From Pseudomonas sp. JM0905a (GTDB lineage: Bacteria > Pseudomonadota > Gammaproteobacteria > Pseudomonadales > Pseudomonadaceae): 64,000 bases of DNA. The translations under genes were made by a program, and so were the position numbers. The notes beneath the pieces are model-generated. The model was not told the DNA's origin. It saw only the letters and a program-made list of their open reading frames with translations, and made no database searches. The stretch lies in contig NZ_JACXBU010000004.1 in assembly GCF_014700075.1 (NCBI RefSeq), positions 1 through 64,000 on the forward strand, written 5' to 3'. Below, piece by piece: positions 42,778 through 54,374 of the stretch. Each line of letters begins with the position of its first letter. The first letter of the stretch is position 1.

Positions 42778-43911
42778 ATGAGCTTATTGCAAGATGAGTT
42801 TGCCCAGGCCGATGGGCTCCGCTATCTCAACCATGCCGCCGTCGCGCCCTGGCCGAAACGCGCGACCCGCGCGGTCCAGAGCTTCGCCGAAGAGAACTGC
42901 CATCTCGGCGCAAGGGACTATCCAGACTGGATGATAGTGGAGCGTCGTCTGCGCGAACGCCTGGCCAGACTACTGAACACTCCGACCACAGCTGATCTTG
43001 CACTGGTCAAGAATACATCGGAAGCCCTGTCTTTCGTTGCCTTTGGTCTGGATTGGAGTGCAGGCGATCAGGTCGTCATCAGCGACCAGGAATTCCCGTC
43101 CAATCGGGTCGTCTGGGAAGCGCTTAAGCGCTTCGGCGTGGATACCCTCCAGGTGCCACTGAATGGCCTCGATCCGGAAGGCGCCCTGATCGCCGCCATT
43201 GGCCCGCGCACCCGCCTGCTGTCCATCAGCGCGGTGCAATACGCCAGCGGCTTGCGCCTGGACCTGCACCGCCTCGGCCAGGAGTGCCGCAAGCGCGGGG
43301 TGCTCTTCTGCGTCGACGCCATCCAGCAACTGGGTGCCCTGCCCTTCGACGTCCAGGCCATCGACTGCGACTTCGCCATGGCCGATGGTCACAAGTGGAT
43401 GTTGGGTCCGGAAGGCCTCGGGGTTTTCTATTGCCGCGCCGACCTGCGCCAGCAGCTGAAACTCCACGAGTACGGCTGGCACATGCTGGAACACCCCGGA
43501 GACTACGAGCGAGCCGACTGGGAACCCTCGCGCACCGCACGCCGTTTCGAATGCGGCAGCCCCAACATGCTGGGCGCCATGGCGCTGGAGGCGAGCCTGT
43601 CCTTGCTGGAGGAAGTCGGCCTGGAACAAGTGGCGAAGGACCTGGCCGAGCGCGTGCAATGGCTGCAGGACGGCCTCGTCCGGATTCCTGGCGTGCAATT
43701 GCTGAGCCCGCTGAACCCGCTGCGCCGGGCCGGCATTCTCAGTTTCCGTCTGGACGGATGGGGCAACCAGGCGCTATTCGAACGCCTGCGCGCCGAGCAG
43801 GTGGTGTGCGCCCAGCGCGGCGGCGGAATCCGCTTCTCGCCTCACTTCTACACCGAATTCCGCGTGCTGGACGAGACGCTTGGGCTGGTACGCCAGATGG
43901 CAGACACATGA
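42778..43911 (+). CDS. class V aminotransferase-fold PLP enzyme
   Basis: This 377-residue protein of the cysteine desulfurase/kynureninase superfamily has YLNHAAVAPWP at the N terminus, VKNTSEALSFVAFGLDW, the PLP-phosphate and ring contacts FCVDAIQQLGALPFDV, and the Schiff-base lysine in ADGHKWMLGPEGLG. The late motif FECGSPNMLGAMALEASLSL is typical of the YcbU/isopenicillin N epimerase-like subgroup. A desulfurase loop cysteine is not evident. The ATG lacks a clear ribosome binding site. The substrate is unknown. Confidence 0.85.
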   Translation: MSLLQDEFAQADGLRYLNHAAVAPWPKRATRAVQSFAEENCHLGARDYPDWMIVERRLRERLARLLNTPTTADLALVKNTSEALSFVAFGLDWSAGDQVVISDQEFPSNRVVWEALKRFGVDTLQVPLNGLDPEGALIAAIGPRTRLLSISAVQYASGLRLDLHRLGQECRKRGVLFCVDAIQQLGALPFDVQAIDCDFAMADGHKWMLGPEGLGVFYCRADLRQQLKLHEYGWHMLEHPGDYERADWEPSRTARRFECGSPNMLGAMALEASLSLLEEVGLEQVAKDLAERVQWLQDGLVRIPGVQLLSPLNPLRRAGILSFRLDGWGNQALFERLRAEQVVCAQRGGGIRFSPHFYTEFRVLDETLGLVRQMADT

Positions 43912-43992
43912 GGACTCAGCCGACGCCACTGTATTCCAAATAGGTTTAAGAAACGCCACCGGGCTATCTGGACGCGCGGGGATAATGACCAA

Positions 43993-44123
43993 TACTTCTT
44001 CTTACTGGCGCGCGGCATCTCCCCCCAAGTGCCCAGCCAGTCGAGGAACCGTGGATCGCGTTCCTTTGTTTTACTCCTAATGGTCTTGACCCGGATTCAT
44101 CCCCCAGAACCCGGGTTTTTTTT
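43993..44123 (+). ncRNA. rgsA: candidate RgsA (P16-type) small RNA
   Basis: The gap before the minus-strand tatD gene holds a probable RNA gene. It has GATAAT at 43981-43986 as a possible -10, then three successive hairpins: ACTGGC/GCCAGT (44004-44041), GGAAC/GTTCC (44045-44064), and ACCCGG/CCGGGT (44089-44116) followed by eight T. P. aeruginosa encodes the RpoS-dependent sRNA RgsA next to tatD (from memory). Strand and ends are deduced from the terminator; the 5' end is approximate. Confidence 0.6.
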
Positions 44124-44159
44124 GTGCGCGGCTTTTGTCGACCGCCGAGGGAGATCACT

Positions 44160-44942
44160 TCAGCCGCGTCGGGCGAGGGGGAACAGGCGCAGATAGTTCT
44201 CGCCGGTCTGCTCGGCGAATGCCTCGTACGACACGCCTCGCAACTCGGCGAGGAATTCCGCCACCTCACGCACATACTGCGGCAGGTTGGGCTTGCCGCG
44301 GTAAGGCACCGGCGCGAGATAAGGCGAATCGGTTTCCACCAGCAGGCGGTCGGCCGGCACCTGACGGGCAACTTCCCGCAGGGCATCGGCATTGCGGAAG
44401 GTGACGATGCCGGAAAGCGAAATATAGAAACCGAGGTCGAGTGCGGCGCGGGCCATCTCCCAGTCCTCGGTGAAGCAGTGCAGCACACCGGCCTGGGGCA
44501 GCGCCGCATCGCGCAGCAGCGCAAGGGTGTCAGCTCGGGCGTCACGGGTGTGCACGATGACCGGTTTGCCAGTCACCTTCGCCGCCTCCAGGTGCAAGCG
44601 GAATGCCTGCTGCTGGAGCTCGGCGGCTTCAGGCTCGTAGTAATAGTCCAGGCCCGTCTCACCAATCGCCACAACACGCGGGTGTCCCAGCTCTCCGAGC
44701 AGCCAGTCCAGTGCGAGGGATTCGCCCGGCTGCAGGTCCAGCGGGTGAACACCAACGGAGCAATGCACGTCGTCGTAACGCTCGGCGAGGGACTTCACCG
44801 CCGCCGCATTGTCGGCGCTCACGCCAATGCAGAGGAACTGGCTGACACCGCGAGCACGGGCGGCATCGAGGGCGGCATCGAGGGAGCCATCATGGGCGGC
44901 CAGGTCGAGGCGGTCCAGGTGGCAATGGGAGTCGATCAACAT
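44160..44942 (-). CDS. TatD-family deoxyribonuclease/metal-dependent hydrolase
   Basis: This 260-residue TIM-barrel hydrolase has metal ligands in MLIDSHCHLDRLDL, IGETGLDYYYEPE, VIVHTRDAR, HCFTEDWEMAR and ETDSPYLAPVPYRGKPN, the complete TatD set. TatD proteins have 3'-5' exonuclease activity. The ATG at 44942 starts exactly at the family N terminus; a longer frame adds 12 unrelated residues. It closes the fab/pilZ cluster on the minus strand. Confidence 0.92.
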   Translation of the reverse strand: MLIDSHCHLDRLDLAAHDGSLDAALDAARARGVSQFLCIGVSADNAAAVKSLAERYDDVHCSVGVHPLDLQPGESLALDWLLGELGHPRVVAIGETGLDYYYEPEAAELQQQAFRLHLEAAKVTGKPVIVHTRDARADTLALLRDAALPQAGVLHCFTEDWEMARAALDLGFYISLSGIVTFRNADALREVARQVPADRLLVETDSPYLAPVPYRGKPNLPQYVREVAEFLAELRGVSYEAFAEQTGENYLRLFPLARRG

Positions 44943-45011
44943 GCTTCTGAGGCTCCAGGCGCAGGCGCCAAGCTTCAAGCCTGCCGCTTGCAGCCGGAGC
45001 CCGACGGCCGG

Positions 45012-45368
45012 TTACATCGTATGGGTGGGACGGTCGGACTTGAGGGCGCCAGCGAGGTAGGTCTCGATCTTGTTGCGTGCGCCGCTGTCGCCGTCGTTGA
45101 ACTGGACGCCGATGCCCGCTGCGCGGTTGCCCTGGGCGCCCTTGGGGGTGATCCAGACCACCTTGCCGGCGACCGGGATCTTCTCCTGCTCATCCATCAG
45201 GTTGAGCAGCATGAATACTTCGTCGCCCAGCTTGTAGGTCTTGTTGGTCGGAATGAACAGGCCACCATTCTTGATGAACGGCATGTAGGCGGCATACAGC
45301 ACGGACTTGTCCTTGATGGTCAAGGACAGGATCCCGTTACGCGGGCCCAGATTCGGCGGCAGGCTCAT
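45012..45368 (-). CDS. pilZ: type IV pilus assembly protein PilZ
   Basis: This 118-residue PilZ-domain protein (MSLPPNLGPRNGILSLTIKD at its N terminus) lacks the RxxxR motif that binds cyclic di-GMP, as in the P. aeruginosa PilZ that works by contacting PilB and FimX in pilus biogenesis. The conserved KNGGLFIPTNKTYKLGDEVF segment is present. AGGAAA precedes the ATG. It sits after holB, the standard Pseudomonas order. Confidence 0.94.
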   Translation of the reverse strand: MSLPPNLGPRNGILSLTIKDKSVLYAAYMPFIKNGGLFIPTNKTYKLGDEVFMLLNLMDEQEKIPVAGKVVWITPKGAQGNRAAGIGVQFNDGDSGARNKIETYLAGALKSDRPTHTM

Positions 45369-45403
45369 GCGATTTTCCTGGAAAGCTGTTTCAGCCACCG
45401 ATT

Positions 45404-48066
<2,663 letters not shown>

Positions 48067-48069
48067 GAA

Positions 48070-48885
48070 TCAGATGTCCAGTAGATCGCGGGCGATGGCC
48101 TGAAGTTTACGGGTCAGCGGCCCGACCGGCCAGTGATGGCCTGTTACAGAACGCACCGGCCAGACGCCGAAGAGGCTGTTGCAGAGGAACACCTCGTCGG
48201 CCTTGAGGAAGTCCTCGAAGGGGATGTCGCGCACGTCGACCTTCAGGCCTTCGGCCCTGGCGCTGTCGAGCAGGGCTGCTCGCATCACACCGGCCACGCC
48301 GCAGCGCGAAAGGTCCGCGGTGATCAGCGCGCATTCATGCACGATGAACAGGTTGCTGAACACGCCTTCGATTACGCGACCGGATAGGTCACGCATCAGT
48401 CCCTCGGCAAACTCGCTGCCCTGCCACTCGCTCCGGGCCAGTACCTGCTCCAGTCGATTCAGGTGCTTGAGACCGGCAAGCAGGGGCTGTTCGGCAAGGC
48501 GAGTCAAGCAGGGATAGAGCTGGACGCCCTCTTCCCCATTAACTTCCGGATAGGCCGGGAACGGACTGCTCTGCAGAATGCGTCGAGGCAACGCGACAGG
48601 CGGTGGCGCGTAGCCACGCAAGCCTTCGCCGCGGGTGATCATCAACTTGGTGACGCCCTCACCCAGCCCAGCCGAAAAGGCCAGCAGCTCGGTGCGCATC
48701 AGTTGGAGATCCAGTGGAATACCGAGGCGCCGACAACCTTCGGCCAGACGCGCCATGTGGTACTCGAGAAGTGGGGGCCTTCCGGCACGCACGGCGATGG
48801 TCTCGAAAAGCCCATCGCCGTAGGCCAGGCCGCGATCCTTGATGGAAAGCGACTCAGCCGGGTGACCGTCGACCCAGCTCGGCAT
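48070..48885 (-). CDS. pabC: aminodeoxychorismate lyase
   Basis: This 271-residue fold-type IV PLP enzyme makes 4-aminobenzoate for folate. It has RGLAYGDGLFETI at residues 18-30, the PLP lysine in AGLKHLNRLEQVLAR, and EGVFSNLFIV for phosphate binding. Its ATG shares one base with the fabF stop (TGATG). With folE at the start of the window, it is the second folate gene here, though in a separate locus. Confidence 0.94.
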   Translation of the reverse strand: MPSWVDGHPAESLSIKDRGLAYGDGLFETIAVRAGRPPLLEYHMARLAEGCRRLGIPLDLQLMRTELLAFSAGLGEGVTKLMITRGEGLRGYAPPPVALPRRILQSSPFPAYPEVNGEEGVQLYPCLTRLAEQPLLAGLKHLNRLEQVLARSEWQGSEFAEGLMRDLSGRVIEGVFSNLFIVHECALITADLSRCGVAGVMRAALLDSARAEGLKVDVRDIPFEDFLKADEVFLCNSLFGVWPVRSVTGHHWPVGPLTRKLQAIARDLLDI

Positions 48886-50129
48886 CAGCCCACGAACCGA
48901 CGGAATACCAGGGAACCGTTGGTGCCACCGAAGCCGAAGGAGTTGGACAGGACGATATCGATAGGCATGGAACGCGCTTCGTGAGGCACGAAGTCGAGAT
49001 CGCAGCCTTCGTCCGGCTCCTCCAGGTTGATAGTGGGCGGCGCCACCTGGTCGCGCAGGGCCAGCACGCTGAAGATCGCCTCTACCGCGCCCGCCGCACC
49101 CAGCAGGTGGCCGGTCATGGACTTGGTGGAGCTGACGGCGAATTTGTAAGCGTGATCACCGAACACCGACTTGAGCGCCATGGCTTCAGCCACGTCGCCG
49201 GCCGGAGTGGAGGTTCCGTGGGCGTTGACGTATTGCACCTGGTCGGCATTCAGGCCGGCATCACGCAGGGCGTTGCTCATGCAACGGGCGGCACCGGCGC
49301 CATCTTCCGGCGGAGAAGTCATGTGGTAGGCGTCGCCACTCATACCGAAGCCGATGAGCTCGGCATAGATGGTCGCGCCACGGGCCTTGGCGTGTTCCAG
49401 CTCTTCCAGTACCAGGGCACCGGCGCCATCGGACAGCACGAAACCATCACGCCCCTTGTCCCATGGACGACTGGCGCGGGTCGGATCGTCATTGCGAGTC
49501 GACAGCGCTCGGGCTGCGCCGAAGCCACCGAGGCCGAGGCCGCAGGCGGCCATCTCGGAACCACCGGCGACCATGACGTCTGCTTCGCCATAGGCGATGT
49601 TGCGAGCGGCCATGCCGATGCAGTGGGTACCGGTGGTGCACGCGGTGGCGATAGCGTAATTCGGCCCCTGGATACCCAGGTGGATCGACAGGAAGCCGGA
49701 CACCATGTTGATGATCGAGCCCGGAACGAAGAACGGCGAGATCCGGCGCGGACCCTGCTCGTGCAGGGATTTGCAGTTGTTCTCGATGTTGGTCAGGCCG
49801 CCGATACCGGAGCCCATGGCCACGCCGATGCGCTCGCGATTTGCGTCGGTAACTTCGAGACCGGAATCGCGAACGGCCTGGAAGCTCGCTGCAAGGCCGT
49901 ACTGGATGAACAGGTCGAGCTTGCGCGCTTCCTTGGCCGACAGATACTCCTCGACATTGAACCCCTTCACCGAACCACCGAAACGGGTGGAATAGGCGGA
50001 CAGGTCCATATGCTCGATCAGGCCAATGCCACTGCGGCCAGCCAGAATTCCCTGCCAGCTGCTCGATACATCAGTACCCAGCGGCGACAGCATGCCAAGG
50101 CCAGTGACCACGACGCGTCTACGCGACAC
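48885..50129 (-). CDS. fabF: beta-ketoacyl-ACP synthase II
   Basis: This 414-residue thiolase-fold enzyme elongates malonyl-ACP with acyl-ACP. The active site is C164 (ATACTTGTH) with histidines in [12 protein letters not shown] and [14 protein letters not shown] start at GTG 50129 ([17 protein letters not shown]) behind AAGGAGA, giving the standard length; an ATG 18 nt upstream would overlap that binding site. It is separated from acpP by a hairpin and a terminator, so it gets only part of the upstream transcription. Confidence 0.97.
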   Translation of the reverse strand: MSRRRVVVTGLGMLSPLGTDVSSSWQGILAGRSGIGLIEHMDLSAYSTRFGGSVKGFNVEEYLSAKEARKLDLFIQYGLAASFQAVRDSGLEVTDANRERIGVAMGSGIGGLTNIENNCKSLHEQGPRRISPFFVPGSIINMVSGFLSIHLGIQGPNYAIATACTTGTHCIGMAARNIAYGEADVMVAGGSEMAACGLGLGGFGAARALSTRNDDPTRASRPWDKGRDGFVLSDGAGALVLEELEHAKARGATIYAELIGFGMSGDAYHMTSPPEDGAGAARCMSNALRDAGLNADQVQYVNAHGTSTPAGDVAEAMALKSVFGDHAYKFAVSSTKSMTGHLLGAAGAVEAIFSVLALRDQVAPPTINLEEPDEGCDLDFVPHEARSMPIDIVLSNSFGFGGTNGSLVFRRFVG

Positions 50130-50180
50130 AGCGATCTCCTTCTTCAATCTCTACACGGCGGTTGATTCGGATTAACAGAC

Positions 50181-50226
50181 TGTTGAAAAGCCCGGCAGGT
50201 AACGTGCAATCCGTGGTTTTTCAACA
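50181..50226. repeat. inverted repeat in the acpP-fabF gap
   Basis: TGTTGAAAA and TTTTCAACA (9-bp perfect arms, 28-nt loop) lie between the acpP terminator and the fabF start, inside the fabF leader. Confidence 0.55.
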
Positions 50227-50237
50227 ATCGGCTAAAG

Positions 50238-50272
50238 AAAAGCCGCACGCCCAGTCGGGTCGTGCGGCTTTT
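50238..50272 (-). terminator. terminator/attenuator between acpP and fabF
   Basis: AAAAGCCGCACG and CGTGCGGCTTTT form a 12-bp stem with an 11-nt loop. It should end most acpP transcripts and let some read through into fabF. Confidence 0.9.
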
Positions 50273-50297
50273 CCGCGTCGGGTAACCGACGACTACA

Positions 50298-50534
50298 TTA
50301 CTGCGCGTGAGCGTTGATGTAGTCGATGGCTTCCTGAACGGTGGTGATCTTCTCGGCTTGCTCGTCCGGGATTTCGGTCTCGAATTCCTCTTCCAGAGCC
50401 ATCACCAGCTCAACGGTGTCAAGGGAGTCGGCGCCCAGGTCTTCAACGAAGGAAGCGCTGTTGGTGACTTCGTCTTCTTTGACGCCCAGTTGCTCGGCGA
50501 CGATTTTCTTGACGCGTTCTTCGATGGTGCTCAT
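50298..50534 (-). CDS. acpP: acyl carrier protein
   Basis: This 78-residue acidic four-helix protein ([18 protein letters not shown] at its N terminus) has the phosphopantetheine site S37 in GADSLDTVE. It is the carrier for all fatty-acid synthesis intermediates. A dense terminator follows, as expected for a highly expressed monocistronic mRNA. The 191-nt gap to fabG should hold its own promoter, though I could not fix one. Confidence 0.98.
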   Translation of the reverse strand: MSTIEERVKKIVAEQLGVKEDEVTNSASFVEDLGADSLDTVELVMALEEEFETEIPDEQAEKITTVQEAIDYINAHAQ

Positions 50535-50725
50535 ACCTTGTTTTCACTCCTATGGAAAAATCCGTGCAGCTGGGGCTGCAGTGTATAGAAAGGGTTTTCC
50601 GCATTTCAAGCTGAACGCCTGAACCCTTTCAGGATCGCCGCAACGAAATGTCTATAACCCGACTGCACTCTTATAGCGAATTCTAGACAGGGCATATGAC
50701 AGCTTCCTGAAGGGATTCGTCACAT

Positions 50726-51469
50726 TCAGCTCATGTACATGCCGCCGTTCACCGGAATGGTAGCGCCGGTGACGTAGGCAGCGCCGTCGGAAGCGAGGAA
50801 TCCGACTACCTTGGCGATCTCTTCGGCCTGGCCCAGACGACCCAGCGGAATCTGGGTGAGCAGCGCATCGCGCTGGGCTTCCGGCAGCTCACGGGTCATG
50901 TCGGTATCGATGAAGCCCGGAGCCACCGCGTTCACGGTGATGGCGCGGGAGCCGACTTCACGCGCCAGAGCGCGGCTGAAACCTTCCAGGCCGGCCTTGG
51001 CTGCGGCGTAGTTGGTCTGGCCGGCGTTACCCATGGCACCCACCACCGAACCGATGTTGATGATGCGCCCCCAACGAGCCTTGGTCATGCCACGCAGGAC
51101 GGCCTTGGACAGGCGGTACAGGCTGTTGAGGTTGGTGTTGATGACGTCGAACCACTCGTCGTCTTTCATGCGCAGCATCAGGTTGTCGCGGGTGATGCCG
51201 GCGTTGTTCACCACGATCAGCGGCTGACCGAGGTGCTGCTGAATGTGTTCCAGGGTGCTGGCGACCGATTCGTCACTGCTGACGTCGAGCACCAGACCGG
51301 CGCCTTCGATGCCGTTTTCCTTGAGGAACTCGGCGATGCGCTCGGCGCCGGAAGCGGAGGTCGCAGTGCCGATCACCACGGCGCCCTGACGGCCCAGTTC
51401 GAGGGCGATAGCCTGGCCAATGCCACGGCTCGCACCGGTGACCAATGCCACCTTACCTTGCAGACTCAT
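50726..51469 (-). CDS. fabG: 3-oxoacyl-ACP reductase
   Basis: This 247-residue SDR reduces beta-ketoacyl-ACP with NADPH. TGASRGIG is at residues 11-18, NNAGITRDNL at 88-97, and the catalytic set is S141, Y154 and K158 (YAAAK). VTGATIPVNGGMYMS is the usual end. AAGGAGAAG precedes the ATG. It follows fabD by 15 nt. Confidence 0.97.
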   Translation of the reverse strand: MSLQGKVALVTGASRGIGQAIALELGRQGAVVIGTATSASGAERIAEFLKENGIEGAGLVLDVSSDESVASTLEHIQQHLGQPLIVVNNAGITRDNLMLRMKDDEWFDVINTNLNSLYRLSKAVLRGMTKARWGRIINIGSVVGAMGNAGQTNYAAAKAGLEGFSRALAREVGSRAITVNAVAPGFIDTDMTRELPEAQRDALLTQIPLGRLGQAEEIAKVVGFLASDGAAYVTGATIPVNGGMYMS

Positions 51470-51484
51470 AGGTCTTCTCCTTGT

Positions 51485-52423
51485 TCAGGCCAGCGCAGCA
51501 CGGGCGGCTGCGAAAGCATCAGGGGTATCCAGGTTGTGGGTGTTGACACCCTTCACGCAGCGCTTGTTCAGGCCGGACAGCACCTTGCCCGGGCCGCACT
51601 CGACCAGGTCGGTAACGCCACGCTCGGACAGGCTCACCATCGACTCGACCCAGCGAACCGGACTGTACAGCTGGGCCAGCAGGTCGCGCTTGAGCTCGGC
51701 GAGATCGGCCACTACTGCTGCGCTGACATTCTGCACCAGCGGAATCTGCGGAGATTGCCAGGCCAGGGCCTCGACCGATTCGGCGAAGCGTTCGGCGGCG
51801 GGCTTCATCAGCGCGCAATGGGACGGAACACTCACCGGCAGCGGCATGGCGCGCTTGGCGCCACGAGCCTTGCAAGCCTCGATGGCGCGCTCGACCGCGG
51901 CAGCGGAACCAGCGATCACCACCTGGCCAGGCGCGTTGAAGTTCACGGCGCTGACGACTTCGCCCTGGGCTGCCTCGGCGCAGGCAGCCAGCACGTCGGC
52001 ATCTTCCAAGCCGAGAATGGCAGCCATGCCGCCCTGCCCTGCCGGTACGGCCTGCTGCATCAGCTGACCACGAAGCTCGACCAGCTTCACCGCATCGGCG
52101 AAGCCCAGGCTGCCGGCAGCTACCAGGGCGGAGTATTCGCCCAAACTATGGCCGGCGACGTAGGCCGGACGCGCACCACCTTCAGCGAGCCAAAGGCGCC
52201 ACAGGGCGATGGAGGCAGTGAGGATAGCGGGCTGGGTCTTGTCGGTTTGGTTGAGCTGTTCTTCCGGACCTTGCTGGGTCAGCGCCCAGAGGTCATAACC
52301 GAGCGCCTCGGAGGCTTCGGCGAAGGTATCCAGGACCAGCTTCTGCTGGCCCCCCTGCTCGGCCAGCATGCCCAGAGACTGGGAGCCCTGACCGGGAAAA
52401 ACGAAAGCGAGGGATGCGGACAT
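51485..52423 (-). CDS. fabD: malonyl-CoA:ACP transacylase
   Basis: This 312-residue enzyme loads malonate onto ACP. It shows FVFPGQGSQSLGML at the N terminus, the nucleophile S93 in AGHSLGEYSAL, and the histidine in VPSHCALMKP. ATG 52423 matches the family start; a longer frame to 52477 is unsupported. It is 103 nt downstream of plsX. Confidence 0.97.
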   Translation of the reverse strand: MSASLAFVFPGQGSQSLGMLAEQGGQQKLVLDTFAEASEALGYDLWALTQQGPEEQLNQTDKTQPAILTASIALWRLWLAEGGARPAYVAGHSLGEYSALVAAGSLGFADAVKLVELRGQLMQQAVPAGQGGMAAILGLEDADVLAACAEAAQGEVVSAVNFNAPGQVVIAGSAAAVERAIEACKARGAKRAMPLPVSVPSHCALMKPAAERFAESVEALAWQSPQIPLVQNVSAAVVADLAELKRDLLAQLYSPVRWVESMVSLSERGVTDLVECGPGKVLSGLNKRCVKGVNTHNLDTPDAFAAARAALA

Positions 52424-52526
52424 TGAGTGAGGTCCCTTATCTGGCGGTATAGGGAGATGGACGCCCGGCATAGCCAAGCGCAGGAAACTGACAGTTGGAT
52501 GACAGGCTGCCGGTAGTGGTCACATC

Positions 52527-53537
52527 CTACAGCAACAGATGCTCGAGACGGCCGTGAAGACGCTGCGGCAGGTTCTCGCGAACCTCGATCAGCGCGCGAC
52601 GAATGGCACTCTGGAAACCATCCGAACCAGCCGAGCCATGGCTCTTGATGACGATGCCCTGCAACCCGAGGAAGCTGGCTCCGTTGTGGCGCGCAGGCGT
52701 CAGATCGGTGCGCAGGCGACGCAACAGCGGCAGCGCCAGCGCACCCACCATGCGCGAGCCGAGACTCTCGTTGAACAAGGCCTCCATGCGCGAGGAAATC
52801 ATCGAAGCCAACCCCTCGCTGGACTTCAGCAGGATGTTGCCGACGAAACCGTCGCACACGACCACATCTGCATCACCACGGTACAGGCCGTCGCCCTCGA
52901 TGTAGCCGATGTAGTTGAGGCCCTCGGCCTGCTGCAGCAAGCTCGCCGCCAGCTTGACCTGCTGGTTGCCCTTGATGTCTTCGGTGCCGACGTTCAGCAG
53001 TGCAACCCGCGGACGATCAGTGCCCAAAGCCTCCGCAGCGACCGCCCCCATCACCGCAAACTGATAGAGATGCTCGGCACTGCAATCGACGTTGGCCCCC
53101 AGATCCAGCAAGTGGCAGTGACCACGAGCCGTGGGAATGGCGCTGACCATCGCCGGACGATCGATGCCGGGCAAGGTCTTCAGGACATAGCGGGAAAGCG
53201 CCATCAGGGCGCCGGTGTTGCCGGCACTGACGCAGGCCTGGGCACGACCGTTTCGCACCAGATCGAGCGCAACACGCATCGAGGCATCCGGTTTGCCACG
53301 CAAGGCTTGCGCCGGGCGCTCATCCATGGCGATCACTTCGCTGGCATGCTCGATTTGCAGGCGCTGGCGATCAACCGCTGGAATGCGGGCGACTAGTTCT
53401 TCAAGGAGGGGAGCTTGGCCGACGAGGACCAGGTGAAGCGAGGGGAATTCAGCCAGACAGGCGATGCTGGCTGGAACAATGCAGCGGGGACCGTAGTCCC
53501 CGCCCATTGCATCAATCGCGATGATCGAGGCAGCCAA
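52527..53537 (-). CDS. plsX: phosphate acyltransferase PlsX
   Basis: This 336-residue enzyme converts acyl-ACP to acyl-phosphate for phospholipid synthesis. It has [13 protein letters not shown] near the N terminus, [31 protein letters not shown] and [17 protein letters not shown], all diagnostic. The start appears to be TTG at 53537, 3 nt after the rpmF stop, with only GAG as binding site, so it probably depends on rpmF translation. Confidence 0.95.
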   Translation of the reverse strand: MAASIIAIDAMGGDYGPRCIVPASIACLAEFPSLHLVLVGQAPLLEELVARIPAVDRQRLQIEHASEVIAMDERPAQALRGKPDASMRVALDLVRNGRAQACVSAGNTGALMALSRYVLKTLPGIDRPAMVSAIPTARGHCHLLDLGANVDCSAEHLYQFAVMGAVAAEALGTDRPRVALLNVGTEDIKGNQQVKLAASLLQQAEGLNYIGYIEGDGLYRGDADVVVCDGFVGNILLKSSEGLASMISSRMEALFNESLGSRMVGALALPLLRRLRTDLTPARHNGASFLGLQGIVIKSHGSAGSDGFQSAIRRALIEVRENLPQRLHGRLEHLLL

Positions 53538-53540
53538 GGA

Positions 53541-53723
53541 TTACTCGGCAGCGCCCTTGTCGACCACCTTGCGACCGCGGTAGAAACCGTCCGGAGAAAC
53601 GTGGTGGCGCAGGTGAACTTCACCAGTGCTCTTCTCTACGGACAGTGCGTTGGCTTCGAGGGCGTCGTGGGAACGACGCATGTCGCGTGCCGAGCGGGAT
53701 TTTTTGTTCTGCTGAACAGCCAT
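53541..53723 (-). CDS. rpmF: 50S ribosomal protein L32
   Basis: This 60-residue basic ribosomal protein ([20 protein letters not shown] at its N terminus) is of the zinc-free type; the cysteine pairs found in other L32 proteins are absent. AGGAG precedes the ATG. The order yceD-rpmF-plsX-fab is widespread and links ribosome and membrane-lipid production. Confidence 0.97.
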   Translation of the reverse strand: MAVQQNKKSRSARDMRRSHDALEANALSVEKSTGEVHLRHHVSPDGFYRGRKVVDKGAAE

Positions 53724-53736
53724 AATCAATTAACTC

Positions 53737-54264
53737 CTAAACGTTTGGGTCACGCTTTAACTGCGCCAGTACGCTGAACGGGTTGGACCGCGAAACCTCG
53801 TTCTCGCTCGGTTCGGGCTCATCGAGACCCGCCGGCTGCTGGCAATCTTCAGGGTCATGGGCCGGAACTATGGGCAGGGCGAGCAACAGCTCATCCTCGA
53901 CCAGAGTCATCAGATCCAGCGGATCTTCTCCCACTTCCAGCACGTCATAGCCCTTCGGCAGCGACTGACTGTCAGCCCCTTCCCTCACCACGGCGTAATC
54001 ACATTCGCTGTGGATGTTCAGGGCGACCAGCTCTAGACAACGCTGGCAAACCATCTTGACCTCAACGTCGATCCGACTGTGGATGACCACAGCGCGACGC
54101 TCATCACGGCCAAACGCCAGGCGTGCATGAATGCTGCCCGCATTGTCCGCAAGGGGGTCGCAGAGCCGCTCCAGGCTGGCAAGTGCGATCTCACCCTCTA
54201 GAGTGACTTCGCGGTCCGCCAGCTTGCGCGGATCTACATGAGGTGGAATCGGCCCATTCAACAT
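53737..54264 (-). CDS. yceD: YceD/DUF177 family protein (23S rRNA accumulation protein)
   Basis: This 175-residue protein has the DUF177 pattern: VDPRKLADREVTLEGEIALA, VIHSRIDVEVKMVCQRCLEL with the Cys-x-x-Cys, and DLMTLVEDELLLALPIVPAH. It is required for normal 23S rRNA levels in E. coli and plants. The start codon lies about 3 nt after the predicted transcription start and lacks a ribosome binding site. It is the first gene of the rpmF-plsX-fabD-fabG run. Confidence 0.92.
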   Translation of the reverse strand: MLNGPIPPHVDPRKLADREVTLEGEIALASLERLCDPLADNAGSIHARLAFGRDERRAVVIHSRIDVEVKMVCQRCLELVALNIHSECDYAVVREGADSQSLPKGYDVLEVGEDPLDLMTLVEDELLLALPIVPAHDPEDCQQPAGLDEPEPSENEVSRSNPFSVLAQLKRDPNV

Positions 54265-54273
54265 AGGCGCAGC

Positions 54274-54302
54274 ATTCTAGGGATGCCCCCCTCCCCTGTC
54301 AA
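54274..54302 (-). promoter_or_regulatory. sigma-70 promoter TTGACA-N17-TAGAAT of yceD-rpmF
   Basis: On the minus strand there is a perfect -35 and a five-of-six -10 with the optimal 17-bp spacer. The predicted start near 54267 is only about 3 nt from the yceD ATG. Confidence 0.85.
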
Positions 54303-54315
54303 AGGAATTTCCGCA

Positions 54316-54343
54316 TTGTCCGCAGCCGGAGCGCGTCTATAGA
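54316..54343 (+). promoter_or_regulatory. candidate promoter TTGTCC-N16-TATAGA of maf
   Basis: A reasonable -10 and moderate -35 lie 32 bp upstream of the maf ATG, back to back with the yceD promoter. Confidence 0.5.
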
Positions 54344-54374
54344 ATCGCCCACCCCACAAGCCCGGAGATCGCCA

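Noticed and set aside
44943-45011. Possible REP element in the tatD-pilZ gap
   Set aside because: There are a few GCTTCAAGC/GCTTGCAGC-like words but no clear paired arms, so the evidence is too weak.
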